Origin: an uncultured Pseudomonadales bacterium
GTDB taxonomy: Bacteria; Pseudomonadota; Gammaproteobacteria; Pseudomonadales; Balneatricaceae
Direction of reading: 5' to 3'
Assembly: GCA_938084925.1 (NCBI GenBank)
Contig: CALKFY010000132.1
Coordinates: 1 to 47,554, forward strand
DNA length: 47,554 bases
The notes below the pieces were generated by a model. That model saw only the letters and a list, made by a program, of their open reading frames with translations. It did not search any database and was not told the DNA's origin. The position numbers and the translations under genes were made by a program. Of the stretch, positions 1 through 7,220 are shown in pieces. How positions within the stretch are numbered: position 1 is the first letter of the stretch; the number at the start of each line of letters is the position of its first letter.

Positions 1-7
1 CCTCAAT

Positions 8-84
8 AGGACTATAGCTCAGTTGGTTAGAGCGCATCCTTGACATGGATGAGGTCCCCAGTTCGAATCTGGGTAGTCCTACCA
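8..84 (+). tRNA. tRNA-Val (anticodon GAC)
   Basis: This 77-nt sequence folds as a complete tRNA. The acceptor strands AGGACTA (8-14) and TAGTCCT (74-80) pair fully. The D stem is GCTC/GAGC, the anticodon stem CATCC/GGATG holds the loop TTGACAT, and the T stem CCCAG/CTGGG holds TTCGAAT. The anticodon is GAC at 42-44, which reads the valine codons GUC and GUU. The terminal CCA is encoded (82-84). A terminator follows directly, so this is the last gene of its transcript; anything upstream is outside the window. Confidence 0.95.
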
Positions 85-91
85 AACATGA

Positions 92-125
92 AACCCTTGC
101 AGCTTCTTAGTTGCAGGGGTTTTTT
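92..125 (+). terminator. Rho-independent terminator of tRNA-Val
   Basis: An AACCCTTGCA / TGCAGGGGTT stem with a short loop is followed by a run of T. It lies 8 nt after the tRNA CCA end. Confidence 0.85.
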
Positions 126-167
126 CGTATTTGGGCTTAGAGCAAGTTGTTGTTTGCAGCAGGTAAT

Positions 168-473
168 TTAAGACACAGAAAGCAAGGCATCGGGGTTTTT
201 AATGGCTAGCTTACACAATACCATGGCGCTGCCAGCAGGCTTAGAGCGACCTTGCTCCCAGTCTCGAACGGTGGCAACGGGTGTTTCAATTAAGCCTGCA
301 AATTTTGGCTGTGAAAGCTTCAACGCTTGGCGTGCAGAGCGCAGTAAGAGTTGTTCTGGAGTGTACTCACGCGCAATTTTACCGGCTTTCATTTCAGCTA
401 GTGACTCCCGTAGCCCTGCAATTGGTTCTCCAGCATCAACTTCAATGGCTTTGGCTATTTGGTCAATGTTCAT
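168..473 (-). CDS. XRE-type antitoxin (NadS/HigA-like)
   Basis: A 101-residue DNA-binding antitoxin. The N-terminal half (MNIDQIAKAIE..., then a GLRESLAEMKAG segment) is the typical NadS-type lead-in. A Cro/C1-type helix-turn-helix follows at about 53-83 (LKLSQPKFAGLIETPVATVR and then DWEQGR). The family normally represses its own operon and neutralises a RelE/HigB-like RNase encoded just upstream. Here the toxin remnant ends at 475 and the antitoxin ATG is at 473, with one base between them, so the gene is translationally coupled. The ATG is preferred over an upstream TTG at 497 because family members begin MNID. The antitoxin is intact although its toxin is broken, so it may still act as a repressor or protect against a related toxin elsewhere. 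The toxin-first order is as in higBA. Confidence 0.85.
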   Translation of the reverse strand: MNIDQIAKAIEVDAGEPIAGLRESLAEMKAGKIAREYTPEQLLLRSARQALKLSQPKFAGLIETPVATVRDWEQGRSKPAGSAMVLCKLAIKNPDALLSVS

Positions 474-474
474 G

Positions 475-767
475 TTATCGCACCTGTTTAATTTCAATAG
501 GTTTCATATTCTCTTTTTCGACCTTCTTGTAGATGGCTACAAGGCAAAGAATGTCGGCATCAAGGTTGAAATAAATTATTCTTGCACCGCCACGCTTGCC
601 AGTATTTTCTACAGACCAGCGTATTTTCTAGCGCCATCAGCTTTAGGAATAACATCGCCAGCATCTGGGTTAGCCGAGATGTAAGCAATGAACCCAAGGC
701 GATCCTCTTACGACCATATATTATCTACTTGCTTCTTAAATGTGTCTGTTTCAAGAACTGTTTTCAT
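475..767 (-). pseudogene. Broken RelE/HigB-family toxin
   Basis: Reading the minus strand from an ATG at 767 gives MKTVLETDTFKKQVDNIWS and then a TAA stop at 710-708. The same frame continues EDRLGFIAYISANPDAGD and VIPKADGARK. One base is then missing in the A-run (plus-strand 624-627). The next frame continues IRWSVENTGKRGGARIIYF, LDADILCLVAIYKK and ends IEIKQVR followed by TAA at 477-475. Joined, these give about 97 residues, the normal length of RelE-like toxins paired with NadS antitoxins. The stop is most simply a GAA-to-TAA change of the first Glu in an SEED motif. Two independent lesions argue for real decay rather than one sequencing error. Confidence 0.85.
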
Positions 768-774
768 AAATTGG

Positions 775-802
775 AGTATACGGGATTTCCGTATAGATGC
801 AA
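775..802 (-). promoter_or_regulatory. Promoter and operator of the toxin-antitoxin locus
   Basis: On the minus strand a -35-like TTGCAT (797-802) and a -10 TATACT (775-780) are separated by 16 nt. A perfect palindrome TATACGG-N5-CCGTATA (777-795) fills the spacer and overlaps the -10. It ends 9 nt before the toxin start. This is the usual arrangement for autorepression by an antitoxin. The site remains perfect although the toxin is broken. Confidence 0.7.
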
Positions 803-876
803 ATTCATAACGACGCTCGCTATAACAGGCGAACGTAAAAAGTAACTAAATCTAAGGGGGCTACCAAATACCATAC

Positions 877-917
877 AAAACAGCCCCTTACGGATTATGC
901 CGAGGGGCTGTTTTTGT
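877..917. terminator. Terminator downstream of trhO
   Basis: An AAACAGCCCC / GGGGCTGTTT stem is flanked by T-runs on both strands. It lies about 100 nt beyond the stop of the leftward trhO gene, and would also stop rightward transcription. Confidence 0.75.
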
Positions 918-1018
918 TTGTGATGCTGTGGGGTAGAAAATGGGTAGCCAACGAATCGGCTAGGTTCACTTAGCTTAGCCAAAGGCGCTTAGGCTAGGTC
1001 TGCTACCATGGATCTAAC

Positions 1019-2011
1019 TTATAGAAGCTTGGCGCGTTGGGCTTGTTTCTCAGCGGCCTTGGCTTGACGTCTTTCGGCAATGGTTTCAATGGCATCGGCA
1101 CCCAGATGCGCTTCGCCACGTGCTTGGGCTAGCAGCATTTGGCGCTGGCGCTCTTCAAAACGCTGACGTTGTTCTGGAGTGTGTTTGTCAAAACAGTGGG
1201 GGCAGCTCACGCCTTCTAGGTACTTTTCGCTTTGCTGTTCTGCTTTGGTGATGGGCAAACGGCAAGCGTGGCATTGGTCGTACTGACCTTTTTCCAGCTG
1301 GTGGTTTACGGTGACGCGGTTATCAAACACAAAGCATTCGCCTTGCCACATGGTTTCTTCTTCTGGCACTTCTTCTAGATATTTTAGAATGCCGCCCTCC
1401 AAGTGATACACCTCTTCAAAACCTTGCTCCTTTAGGTAGGCTGTGGATTTTTCACAGCGAATGCCGCCGGTGCAAAACATGGCCACTTTTTTGTTGGTTT
1501 TAGGGTCTAGGTTGTCACTCACATATTGAGGAAACTCACGGAAAGTGGTGGTTTCTGGGTCTAGGGCGCCGGCAAAAGTACCTACTTTTACCTCGTAATC
1601 GTTACGGGTATCTACCAATACCACGTCTGGGTCTGAAATGAGCGCATTCCAATCCTTTGGTTTTACATAGGTGCCGACCACTTGTTTTGGGTCTATGCCT
1701 TCTACGCCCATGGTGACGATTTCTTTCTTTAATTTAACCTTGGTGCGATAGAACGGGTTGCTGCTTTCAAAAGATTCTTTGGTCACGATATTGGTGAGAC
1801 GTTGATCTTTTTCAAACCAAGTCATTAAGGCATTGATACCTTCTCGGCTACTGGCCACAGTGCCGTTAATGCCTTCTTGGGCCAGTAATAACGTACCGCG
1901 AATGTTGTTGTACTCCATCACCTTAAGTAAAGGTTGGCGTAAATCTTGGAATTTTTCGAGGGTGACAAATTTGTAAAGCGCACAAACAACAATCTGTGAT
2001 TGGTCAGACAT
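1019..2011 (-). CDS. trhO: tRNA uridine(34) 5-hydroxylase TrhO (rhodanese family)
   Basis: A 330-residue cytosolic protein of the TrhO/YceA family. The family performs prephenate-independent, oxygen-dependent hydroxylation of the wobble uridine to 5-hydroxyuridine, the first step toward cmo5U or mcmo5U. An N-terminal ferredoxin-like domain (about 1-105) is followed by a rhodanese domain (about 115-215) with active-site loop [11 protein letters not shown] and catalytic Cys180. The C-terminal part has two CxxC pairs (CHAC, CPHC) and a basic, glutamine-rich tail typical of gammaproteobacterial members. Length matches the family (about 325-350). The ATG at 2011 is followed by the family-typical start. 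The gene stands alone, divergent from the GFA gene, with a terminator about 100 nt downstream. Confidence 0.93.
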   Translation of the reverse strand: MSDQSQIVVCALYKFVTLEKFQDLRQPLLKVMEYNNIRGTLLLAQEGINGTVASSREGINALMTWFEKDQRLTNIVTKESFESSNPFYRTKVKLKKEIVTMGVEGIDPKQVVGTYVKPKDWNALISDPDVVLVDTRNDYEVKVGTFAGALDPETTTFREFPQYVSDNLDPKTNKKVAMFCTGGIRCEKSTAYLKEQGFEEVYHLEGGILKYLEEVPEEETMWQGECFVFDNRVTVNHQLEKGQYDQCHACRLPITKAEQQSEKYLEGVSCPHCFDKHTPEQRQRFEERQRQMLLAQARGEAHLGADAIETIAERRQAKAAEKQAQRAKLL

Positions 2012-2302
2012 AGTGGGGTTCCTTAGCGAGCCGAAACGTAAAATCGGAGCGGGAGTTAGTAGTGGTAATGCTAGCAGATAGCAGGGCGGTATTTTACGTC
2101 ATTTTGCAGCATAAATCCCCTATAGAGGAGGTGGCGCGTTGATATGTGTGCATAAATGGCATATTTGTGAGTAGGCGTTGATCATGTCGACTAGTTGTTT
2201 ATTCAATAGATAATAGACCGTGTCTCATATATATAAGTCTAGCAAATCAATATCGCATAAATTCAACGAAATGAGCTGTAATCAGTAACACCGGAGATTC
2301 AC
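2012..2302. other. Intergenic region between divergent trhO and GFA genes
   Basis: These 291 nt must carry the promoters of both divergent genes. The part near 2160-2270 is A+T-rich with several TATA-like stretches, but I cannot single out a convincing promoter pair or operator. No small gene with a good ribosome-binding site is visible. Confidence 0.4.
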
Positions 2303-2728
2303 ATGACCACCAAAGGCCATTGTTTGTGCAAGAAAACTACCTGGGAATACGCAGGTGAGCAAACCTGGGCTTGCTATTGTCACTGCGATGCGTGTCGGCG
2401 CAATTGTGCCGCACCGGTAGTAGCTTGGTTGGGTGTGCCGTTAAAAAATTTCCAATGGACAGGTGATGTACCCAAGACCTATGCAAGCTCCCCCGGCGTG
2501 TTTAGGCATTTTTGCAATACTTGTGGCACGTCTATGGCACTTGAGGCGGACCACTATGAGGGTGGTATGAATTTGTATGCGACAACTTTGGAAGAGCCTA
2601 GCAAGTTTCAACCTAGCTTTCACTTGAACTACGAAAGCCAGCTACCATGGTTTGCTCTGCATGATGATCTGACAAAGTATGACGGTACCTTGCTAAAGGT
2701 GCCTAATGATTTGAGCGATTATAAATAA
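2303..2728 (+). CDS. GFA-family (Mss4-like) zinc protein
   Basis: A 141-residue protein of the glutathione-dependent formaldehyde-activating (GFA) family. Visible zinc-ligand motifs are CLC near residue 8, CHCDACRR near residues 26-33 and CNTCGT near residues 71-76, the standard CxC...CxxC...CxxC pattern. Family members are small cytosolic zinc proteins; some are annotated as S-hydroxymethylglutathione synthases, but most have no proven activity. No formaldehyde dehydrogenase lies next to it, so a role in formaldehyde removal is not supported by context. CCGGAG lies upstream of the ATG as a weak Shine-Dalgarno. The gene appears monocistronic. Confidence 0.85.
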   Translation: MTTKGHCLCKKTTWEYAGEQTWACYCHCDACRRNCAAPVVAWLGVPLKNFQWTGDVPKTYASSPGVFRHFCNTCGTSMALEADHYEGGMNLYATTLEEPSKFQPSFHLNYESQLPWFALHDDLTKYDGTLLKVPNDLSDYK

Positions 2729-2831
2729 GCCTTTGTGCCTGTTTGTGGAGCATTTGCTACAGTGAACCAGAACAGGCTAGTGTAGTAGGTTAGTTACCAA
2801 GATGGAGACAGAAGAGCGAATAGGCATAAGA

Positions 2832-2855
2832 GTTCGAGACCGCAAGGCCTCGAAC
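2832..2855. other. Short hairpin after the malyl-CoA-lyase-like gene
   Basis: A perfect 7-bp stem (GTTCGAG / CTCGAAC) with a 10-nt loop lies 21 nt beyond the stop of the leftward lyase gene. There is no T-run on either side, so it is a weak terminator at best; it could also protect the mRNA 3' end. Confidence 0.35.
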
Positions 2856-2875
2856 ATCTGTTGAGTTGATACTGA

Positions 2876-3820
2876 CTAAGAAGCCTTAGCAGAAATGATG
2901 TTAGCAACGTTGACCACGTTTTCTGCCATGCGAGCTGATGCCGCATCGATCATGCGGCCATCCAGTTGTGCAGCGCCTTTGCCTTGTGCAGCGGCTTCTT
3001 CTAGAGCAGCGATGATGCCCTTGGCACGCTGTAGTTCTGTCTCTGGTGGAGAGAAAACCTCGTTGGCCAAAGCAATTTGTGATGGGTGAATGGCCCACTT
3101 GCCTTCTAGGCCCAGCGCAGCGGCGCGCTTGGCAGCGGCTATGTACATTTCAGGGTCGTTAAAATCACCAAAGGGTCCATCGATGGCGCGTAGGCCGTAG
3201 GCACGGCAGGCTACGGTCATACGAGATAGAGCCGCATGCCATTGGTCGCCTGGGTAGTCTGGGTTTAAACCACCAATAACGACGGTGCGAGCACGGCAGC
3301 TAGCGGCATAGTCGGCTACACCAAAATGCATGGCTTCTAGGCGTGGGCTGGCTTGCGCAATGGCTTCCACGTTGGCCATGCCCAAAGCTGTTTCGATGAG
3401 TGCTTCTAAACCGATCTTGTGCTCAAAACCTTTGGCTTGTTCAATTTGGTTGCACATGGCTTCCACCATATACAAGTCAGCAGGTACACCCACCTTAGGT
3501 ACCAGAATGGTATCTAGGTGTTTGCCAGCTTGTTCAACGATTTCTACCACATCACGGTACATGTAATGGGTATCTAGGCCATTGATACGAATGGATATGG
3601 TTTTTCCCTTGGCACGCCAATCAATATCATTGAGGGCCTCGATGATATTCTTGCGGGCCGGGATCTTGTCAGCGGGGGCTACGGCATCTTCCAAATCTAG
3701 GAAAATGTAATCTGCTGCACTGTCCGCGGCTTTTTCTATCATTTCAGGGTTGGATCCTGGTACCGCCAGTTCACTACGTTGCAAGCGGGTTTTAACAGGT
3801 TGGTGGTTAGTATGGCTCAT
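2876..3820 (-). CDS. HpcH/HpaI-CitE family lyase, malyl-CoA lyase-like
   Basis: A 314-residue TIM-barrel enzyme of the CitE/HpcH superfamily. It most resembles L-malyl-CoA/beta-methylmalyl-CoA lyase (Mcl), which splits or forms 3-hydroxy-dicarboxyl-CoA thioesters using glyoxylate and acetyl- or propionyl-CoA. Visible signatures are FLDLEDAVAP (40-49), substrate-binding Arg79 in IRINGLDT, metal-ligand Glu143 in LIETALGMA, Asp170 in FGVADYAAS, and the GKWAIHPSQI segment near the C-terminus. It follows the CoA-transferase gene by 82 nt on the same strand, so the pair probably forms an operon that activates a C4/C5 dicarboxylic acid as its CoA ester and then cleaves it. An alternative is a citramalyl-CoA lyase for itaconate or mesaconate. 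A GGAG motif precedes the ATG at a good distance. Confidence 0.8.
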   Translation of the reverse strand: MSHTNHQPVKTRLQRSELAVPGSNPEMIEKAADSAADYIFLDLEDAVAPADKIPARKNIIEALNDIDWRAKGKTISIRINGLDTHYMYRDVVEIVEQAGKHLDTILVPKVGVPADLYMVEAMCNQIEQAKGFEHKIGLEALIETALGMANVEAIAQASPRLEAMHFGVADYAASCRARTVVIGGLNPDYPGDQWHAALSRMTVACRAYGLRAIDGPFGDFNDPEMYIAAAKRAAALGLEGKWAIHPSQIALANEVFSPPETELQRAKGIIAALEEAAAQGKGAAQLDGRMIDAASARMAENVVNVANIISAKAS

Positions 3821-3902
3821 GAAAGCGCTCCAATAAAAGGTTGGTATTTGCCTAGTTAAGGCAAGGTTTTAAAAATAATAAGTGCTGCTAGCTAGGTCCT
3901 AC

Positions 3903-5171
3903 TCACTCGGAGTAGACCGAAAGCCGTTCGATGTGTGCCTGATCATAGCCAAGCAGGTCTTTGTAAATCACATCGTTGGCGGCGCCATGGGGTAAACCAG
4001 GGAAACGCACGCGGTTGGCTTCCTTGTTCATGCGAAATGGCACACCCGGCATTTTTAAGGTGTCGCCTGTGGTGGGGTCATCTACGCTCACGATACTGCC
4101 GCGTTCTGCATAATGAGGGTCCGTGGCAATGCTATCCATAGACATAATGGGCCCCGCCGTGATGCCCTTGTCGGCAAATAATTGCAGAGCTTCTGCACAA
4201 GTTTGTTGACTCATCCAAGCTTGGATAATGTCGTTTAGGGCGGCGCGGTTGGCCACCTTGATACGCTCGCCATTGGTGATGAAACGAGGGTCATCAATCA
4301 GCTCAGGCATGTGCATGACATTGGCTAGGTGCTCCCAGGTTTTTTGTGAAGAACATGACAAGGCCACCCAGCTAGCATCGGATGTTTGGTAGTTGTTACG
4401 TGGTGCTGCAGCGCGTAATTCATTACCAATAGGTTGCGGCACCTCACCAGTGAGCTGGTAGCTAAGAAATTCCCCGCCGAGGTAGCCAAATAAAGGCTCA
4501 TACAGGGAAATGTCTATCACCTGACCACCGCTTAGACCACGTACCGATTGATGTAAGGCTAGACTGACCGCGTAGGCCAAGTGGATGCCTGTGGTGAGGT
4601 CGGCTAGTGCTGTAGGCGGACTAGTAGGCCCACTATTGTGGCTGCCGTTTAAGTAGGAAAAGCCACTAAAAGCTTCAGCCAAGGTGCCAAAACCCGGTTG
4701 TTGAGACTGCGGACCGGTCATGCCATAGCCAGATACCTTACCAATAATCAGTCCTGGGTTTATTTCCAGCAGGTGTTCATGGCATAGGCCTAGGCGATCC
4801 ATGGCCCCCATGCGCATATTTTCAATCACCACATCGGCATTACGTACCAAGTCCTCAAAGGCTTGTTTACCTTCCGTGCTTTTTAAATCCAAGGTGACAG
4901 GGAATTTATTGCGGCCAATGTAAGCATGGTAGGGTTCGATCTTGGTCTTGTCACTGGTGCCCCAGCTGCGTAAAGGGTCTGGACTGTTGGGGTTTTCAAT
5001 TTTGATTACCTCGGCACCGGCGTCGCCCAATAAAGCTGCAGCGTAGGGCGCGGCCACTACGGTAGATAAATCGAGTACGCGTTTGCCTGCTAGCGGTTGG
5101 CCACCATGCTGGCTAGATTGCCGCTGAGCGGCGATAAACTGATTCAATTGCTGACGTGTATTTTGATCCAT
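3903..5171 (-). CDS. Class III (CaiB/BaiF-type) CoA-transferase
   Basis: A 422-residue family III CoA-transferase, which moves CoA between carboxylic acids through an aspartyl-CoA thioester. The N-terminal GKRVLDLSTVVAAPYAA and the LGDAGAEVIKIENP segment are typical. Asp191 in ALADLTTGIH matches the catalytic aspartate of formyl-CoA transferase. Length fits the family (about 380-430). It is first in a probable two-gene operon with the malyl-CoA-lyase-like enzyme, which suggests a succinyl-CoA:dicarboxylate CoA-transferase (for malate, citramalate, itaconate or mesaconate), but the acceptor cannot be read from sequence. The first 25 residues are a polar Gln/Ser-rich lead not needed for the fold. 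The ATG at 5171 has no strong Shine-Dalgarno. Confidence 0.85.
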   Translation of the reverse strand: MDQNTRQQLNQFIAAQRQSSQHGGQPLAGKRVLDLSTVVAAPYAAALLGDAGAEVIKIENPNSPDPLRSWGTSDKTKIEPYHAYIGRNKFPVTLDLKSTEGKQAFEDLVRNADVVIENMRMGAMDRLGLCHEHLLEINPGLIIGKVSGYGMTGPQSQQPGFGTLAEAFSGFSYLNGSHNSGPTSPPTALADLTTGIHLAYAVSLALHQSVRGLSGGQVIDISLYEPLFGYLGGEFLSYQLTGEVPQPIGNELRAAAPRNNYQTSDASWVALSCSSQKTWEHLANVMHMPELIDDPRFITNGERIKVANRAALNDIIQAWMSQQTCAEALQLFADKGITAGPIMSMDSIATDPHYAERGSIVSVDDPTTGDTLKMPGVPFRMNKEANRVRFPGLPHGAANDVIYKDLLGYDQAHIERLSVYSE

Positions 5172-5559
5172 AATAAGACCCTGTATTAGACTTTCGTCGA
5201 TACTGTCTGTAAGGGGGATGGCCTGTCAACAGGGAAAATACAAATAGGCTATTGCTATGAGCTTGTTTATTAAAGTGAATATGTTTCTATGCCCTTTGAA
5301 GGTATTAAATATATGTATATCAATTAGTTAGCGCAAATGATGTTGGCATATTTGGGAAAATAAGGCGGCAAAAAAAATTTAAGGAAAGTTAATCTGGATT
5401 TGGAGATAATATTCCTTTATGGGGCTTGTCGGGTAAAAAGGCACCCTGAATGGACTTGGAGCAGCACAATAGGAAATATAGGAAACATTTGCTTGCCGGT
5501 CGTGTCAGGGCATTATTTAGCCCTGAGTTTACTCCTCCTCCTCCCCCCCCAAAAAAAAA
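5172..5559. other. A+T-rich intergenic region upstream of the CoA-transferase
   Basis: These 388 nt hold the promoter region of the leftward CoA-transferase operon. I see A+T-rich stretches (5250-5370), a 7-bp hairpin TCAGGGC-N8-GCCCTGA (5505-5526), and a low-complexity CTC/C/A tract (5533-5559). No small gene is supported. Confidence 0.5.
5533..5559. repeat. Low-complexity tract (CTC)n-C8-A9
   Basis: Repeated CTC trinucleotides run into eight C and then nine A, ending at the stop codon of the reductase gene. On the coding strand of that gene it reads stop, T9, G8, GGAGGAGG. The T9 could help end transcription, but the only hairpin is beyond it, which is the wrong order for a standard terminator. 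Confidence 0.8.
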
Positions 5560-6777
5560 CTAGTCGGCGTGAGTGAATTTACTCTGCCAAAGCGCACACC
5601 TTTGCTCGTCACGGGCAGCATAAATGCTTAGTACTTTAGGTAAATCTAAGCTGCTTTGCTGGCCCTTGTCTTCGCCTAGGGCAACCATTTGCATGGTGTA
5701 CCAAGCGGTAACACCACCTTCTGGGTTGGTGGCAAAACGTGGAAAAATAGGGTCTGAGTTTGAGCCTTCTAGCCAAGCTTTTGGCAGCGCAGGGTCAAGA
5801 ATCATGACTCGGGCTAGCCCCACCATGTCCACATCACCATTAGCAATGGCTGCTTGTGCTTGCGCTTGGTGTTTAAAGCCACCGGTACTCATGAGCGGTA
5901 TTTGGGTCAGCTGCTTGGCGCGGCGCGCAAAGTCTAGGAAGTAGGGGCCGCCTTCAGCTTGGCCATCGGACGCGGCTTTGGCGCCCGGGAAATAGGTGCC
6001 GCCACTGATATCAATCAGATCTACAGAAGTCTGGTCGAGCATGCTAATGGCTTGCAGTGCGTCTTCTTCTGTAAGGCCTCCCTCTAGCAGATCTGTTGAA
6101 TTAATACGCATACCAATGGGGAAGGTTGCGCCTACTTGCTGACGCATGGCATCAACTATTTCTAAGACAATACGCATACGTCCTTCGATGTTACCACCGT
6201 ACTCGTCTGCGCGATGGTTAAACAGAGGTGACAAAAATTGACTCAGTAAGAAACCATGGCCCGCGTGTAATAGCAAACCGGTAAAGCCAACGTGTTTGGC
6301 AATGCCAGCGGCTTGCGCATAAGCGTATGGTAGGGCCTTTATATCCGCCATACTCATGCCCGCGCATTTTAATTCTGGCAGATCTAAGGCCGAAGGACCT
6401 TTAGCTTGGCTGATGGGTGCATGAGACAAAGCACCGGCATGCCCCAGTTGTGCCCACAAGTGAGCACCATCTACAGTGGCACGAGAGGTCAATTGCTTTA
6501 GAGCTTGGTGATCTGACTGTGGCCCCAGTACTAGGTTGCCTGGCTTTTCTGCAAAGCCTGGGTCAATTTGTACTTCACCAATAATAGACAGAGCAATGCC
6601 ACCATGGGCCCATATCTCATAGAGGCGTGTTTGTTGTGGGGTAGGGTCACCTTGGCCATTGCCTAGGGAATCGGACATGGGTGACTTGACTAAACGATTC
6701 TTCAAGACAGCACCGCAAGGCAAGGTTAATGCTTCGTCTAGGTTCGTTGCGTTGCTGGATTGATGGGCATTATTCAT
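5560..6777 (-). CDS. Old-yellow-enzyme family NADH:flavin oxidoreductase
   Basis: A 405-residue single-domain FMN TIM-barrel protein of the OYE family, which reduces activated C=C bonds such as enones, quinones and nitro compounds. Visible motifs are LKNRLVKSPMSDSLGN (25-40), WAQLGHAG (108-115), LHAGHGFLLSQFLSPLFNHR (170-189), the RADEYGG segment, DLIDISGGTYFPG and PLMSTGGFK (phosphate binding). His171 and His174 match the substrate-anchoring pair, but the usual proton-donor Tyr is Phe176. There is no C-terminal FeS/FAD half, so it is not a full 2,4-dienoyl-CoA reductase. A perfect inverted repeat 26-46 nt upstream of the start is shared with the neighbouring arsR-like gene, so this reductase is very probably its target. 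Confidence 0.88.
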   Translation of the reverse strand: MNNAHQSSNATNLDEALTLPCGAVLKNRLVKSPMSDSLGNGQGDPTPQQTRLYEIWAHGGIALSIIGEVQIDPGFAEKPGNLVLGPQSDHQALKQLTSRATVDGAHLWAQLGHAGALSHAPISQAKGPSALDLPELKCAGMSMADIKALPYAYAQAAGIAKHVGFTGLLLHAGHGFLLSQFLSPLFNHRADEYGGNIEGRMRIVLEIVDAMRQQVGATFPIGMRINSTDLLEGGLTEEDALQAISMLDQTSVDLIDISGGTYFPGAKAASDGQAEGGPYFLDFARRAKQLTQIPLMSTGGFKHQAQAQAAIANGDVDMVGLARVMILDPALPKAWLEGSNSDPIFPRFATNPEGGVTAWYTMQMVALGEDKGQQSSLDLPKVLSIYAARDEQRCALWQSKFTHAD

Positions 6778-6803
6778 GTTTAGCGCCTACTATAGTTATT
6801 TGC

Positions 6804-6823
6804 ATATCGAAATTTATCGATAT
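6804..6823. promoter_or_regulatory. Operator of the reductase gene (ArsR-type site)
   Basis: A perfect inverted repeat ATATCGA-N6-TCGATAT. The same 20-bp site occurs with only two central differences at 7174-7193, directly in front of the ArsR-family gene. It lies 27 nt upstream of the reductase start codon. Confidence 0.75.
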
Positions 6824-6858
6824 GTAGTTTGTTAAAAAAAGTAAGCGTACTTGCAGGC

Positions 6859-7173
6859 TTACTTTTTGTTAGCTAATAGCTCTGTGGCTATGGCATCCAT
6901 AAAGGCTTGGATAGCGGCTTCGTTGCGGCGGTAGAAGGTCCATTGCCCGTGGCGTTCCGAATCTACTAAACCAGCTTGCTTGAGCTTGCTCATATAGCTG
7001 GAGATGGTGGATTGGGAAAGCCCGGCCTTTTCCTGGATATAGCCAATGCAAACACCTTCCTCATTGGCATGCTCAGGTAGGGCAGGCGGGAAATTGGAAC
7101 GATCTTTTAGCCAAACAATAATCTTCAAACGAATAGGGTTACTGAGGGCATTGATAATAGTTTCTGTATTCAT
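6859..7173 (-). CDS. ArsR-family transcriptional regulator
   Basis: A 104-residue winged-helix repressor of the ArsR/SmtB family. The opening IINALSNPIRLKIIVWLKDR is the family hallmark, and the recognition helix is LSQSTISSYMSKLKQAGLV followed by a wing (RHGQWTFYRRN). There is only one cysteine (Cys42, in EGVCIGYIQEK), so it lacks the CxC metal sites of classical arsenic or zinc sensors. A thiol-reactive or quinone/enone signal is more likely, given the adjacent old-yellow-enzyme gene, but that is inference. The start codon directly abuts its own operator and no Shine-Dalgarno is visible, which suggests a very short or leaderless mRNA. Transcribed in the same direction as the reductase, 81 nt upstream of it. 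Confidence 0.88.
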   Translation of the reverse strand: MNTETIINALSNPIRLKIIVWLKDRSNFPPALPEHANEEGVCIGYIQEKAGLSQSTISSYMSKLKQAGLVDSERHGQWTFYRRNEAAIQAFMDAIATELLANKK

Positions 7174-7219
7174 ATATCGAACTATATCGATATGCTATTC
7201 GAAAATCAAGATTTGACAA
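7174..7219 (-). promoter_or_regulatory. Promoter and operator of the ArsR-family gene
   Basis: The operator ATATCGA-N6-TCGATAT (7174-7193) touches the ATG. On the minus strand a TTGTCA (7214-7219) and TAGCAT (7192-7197) are separated by 16 nt and would start RNA only about 10-14 nt before the ATG. The -10 overlaps the operator edge, which fits autorepression. Confidence 0.55.
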
Positions 7220-7220
7220 T

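Noticed and set aside
8-800. Integrated element with att sites at tRNA-Val
   Set aside because: No integrase gene and no second copy of the tRNA 3' end are found downstream in the window.
202-845. Plus-strand open frames opposite the toxin-antitoxin locus
   Set aside because: They are shadows of the minus-strand antitoxin and broken toxin, have no ribosome-binding sites and no recognisable protein features.
764-982. Minus-strand 72-codon frame upstream of the toxin
   Set aside because: It runs through the trhO terminator hairpin and the toxin promoter, has no recognisable motif, and lacks a Shine-Dalgarno.
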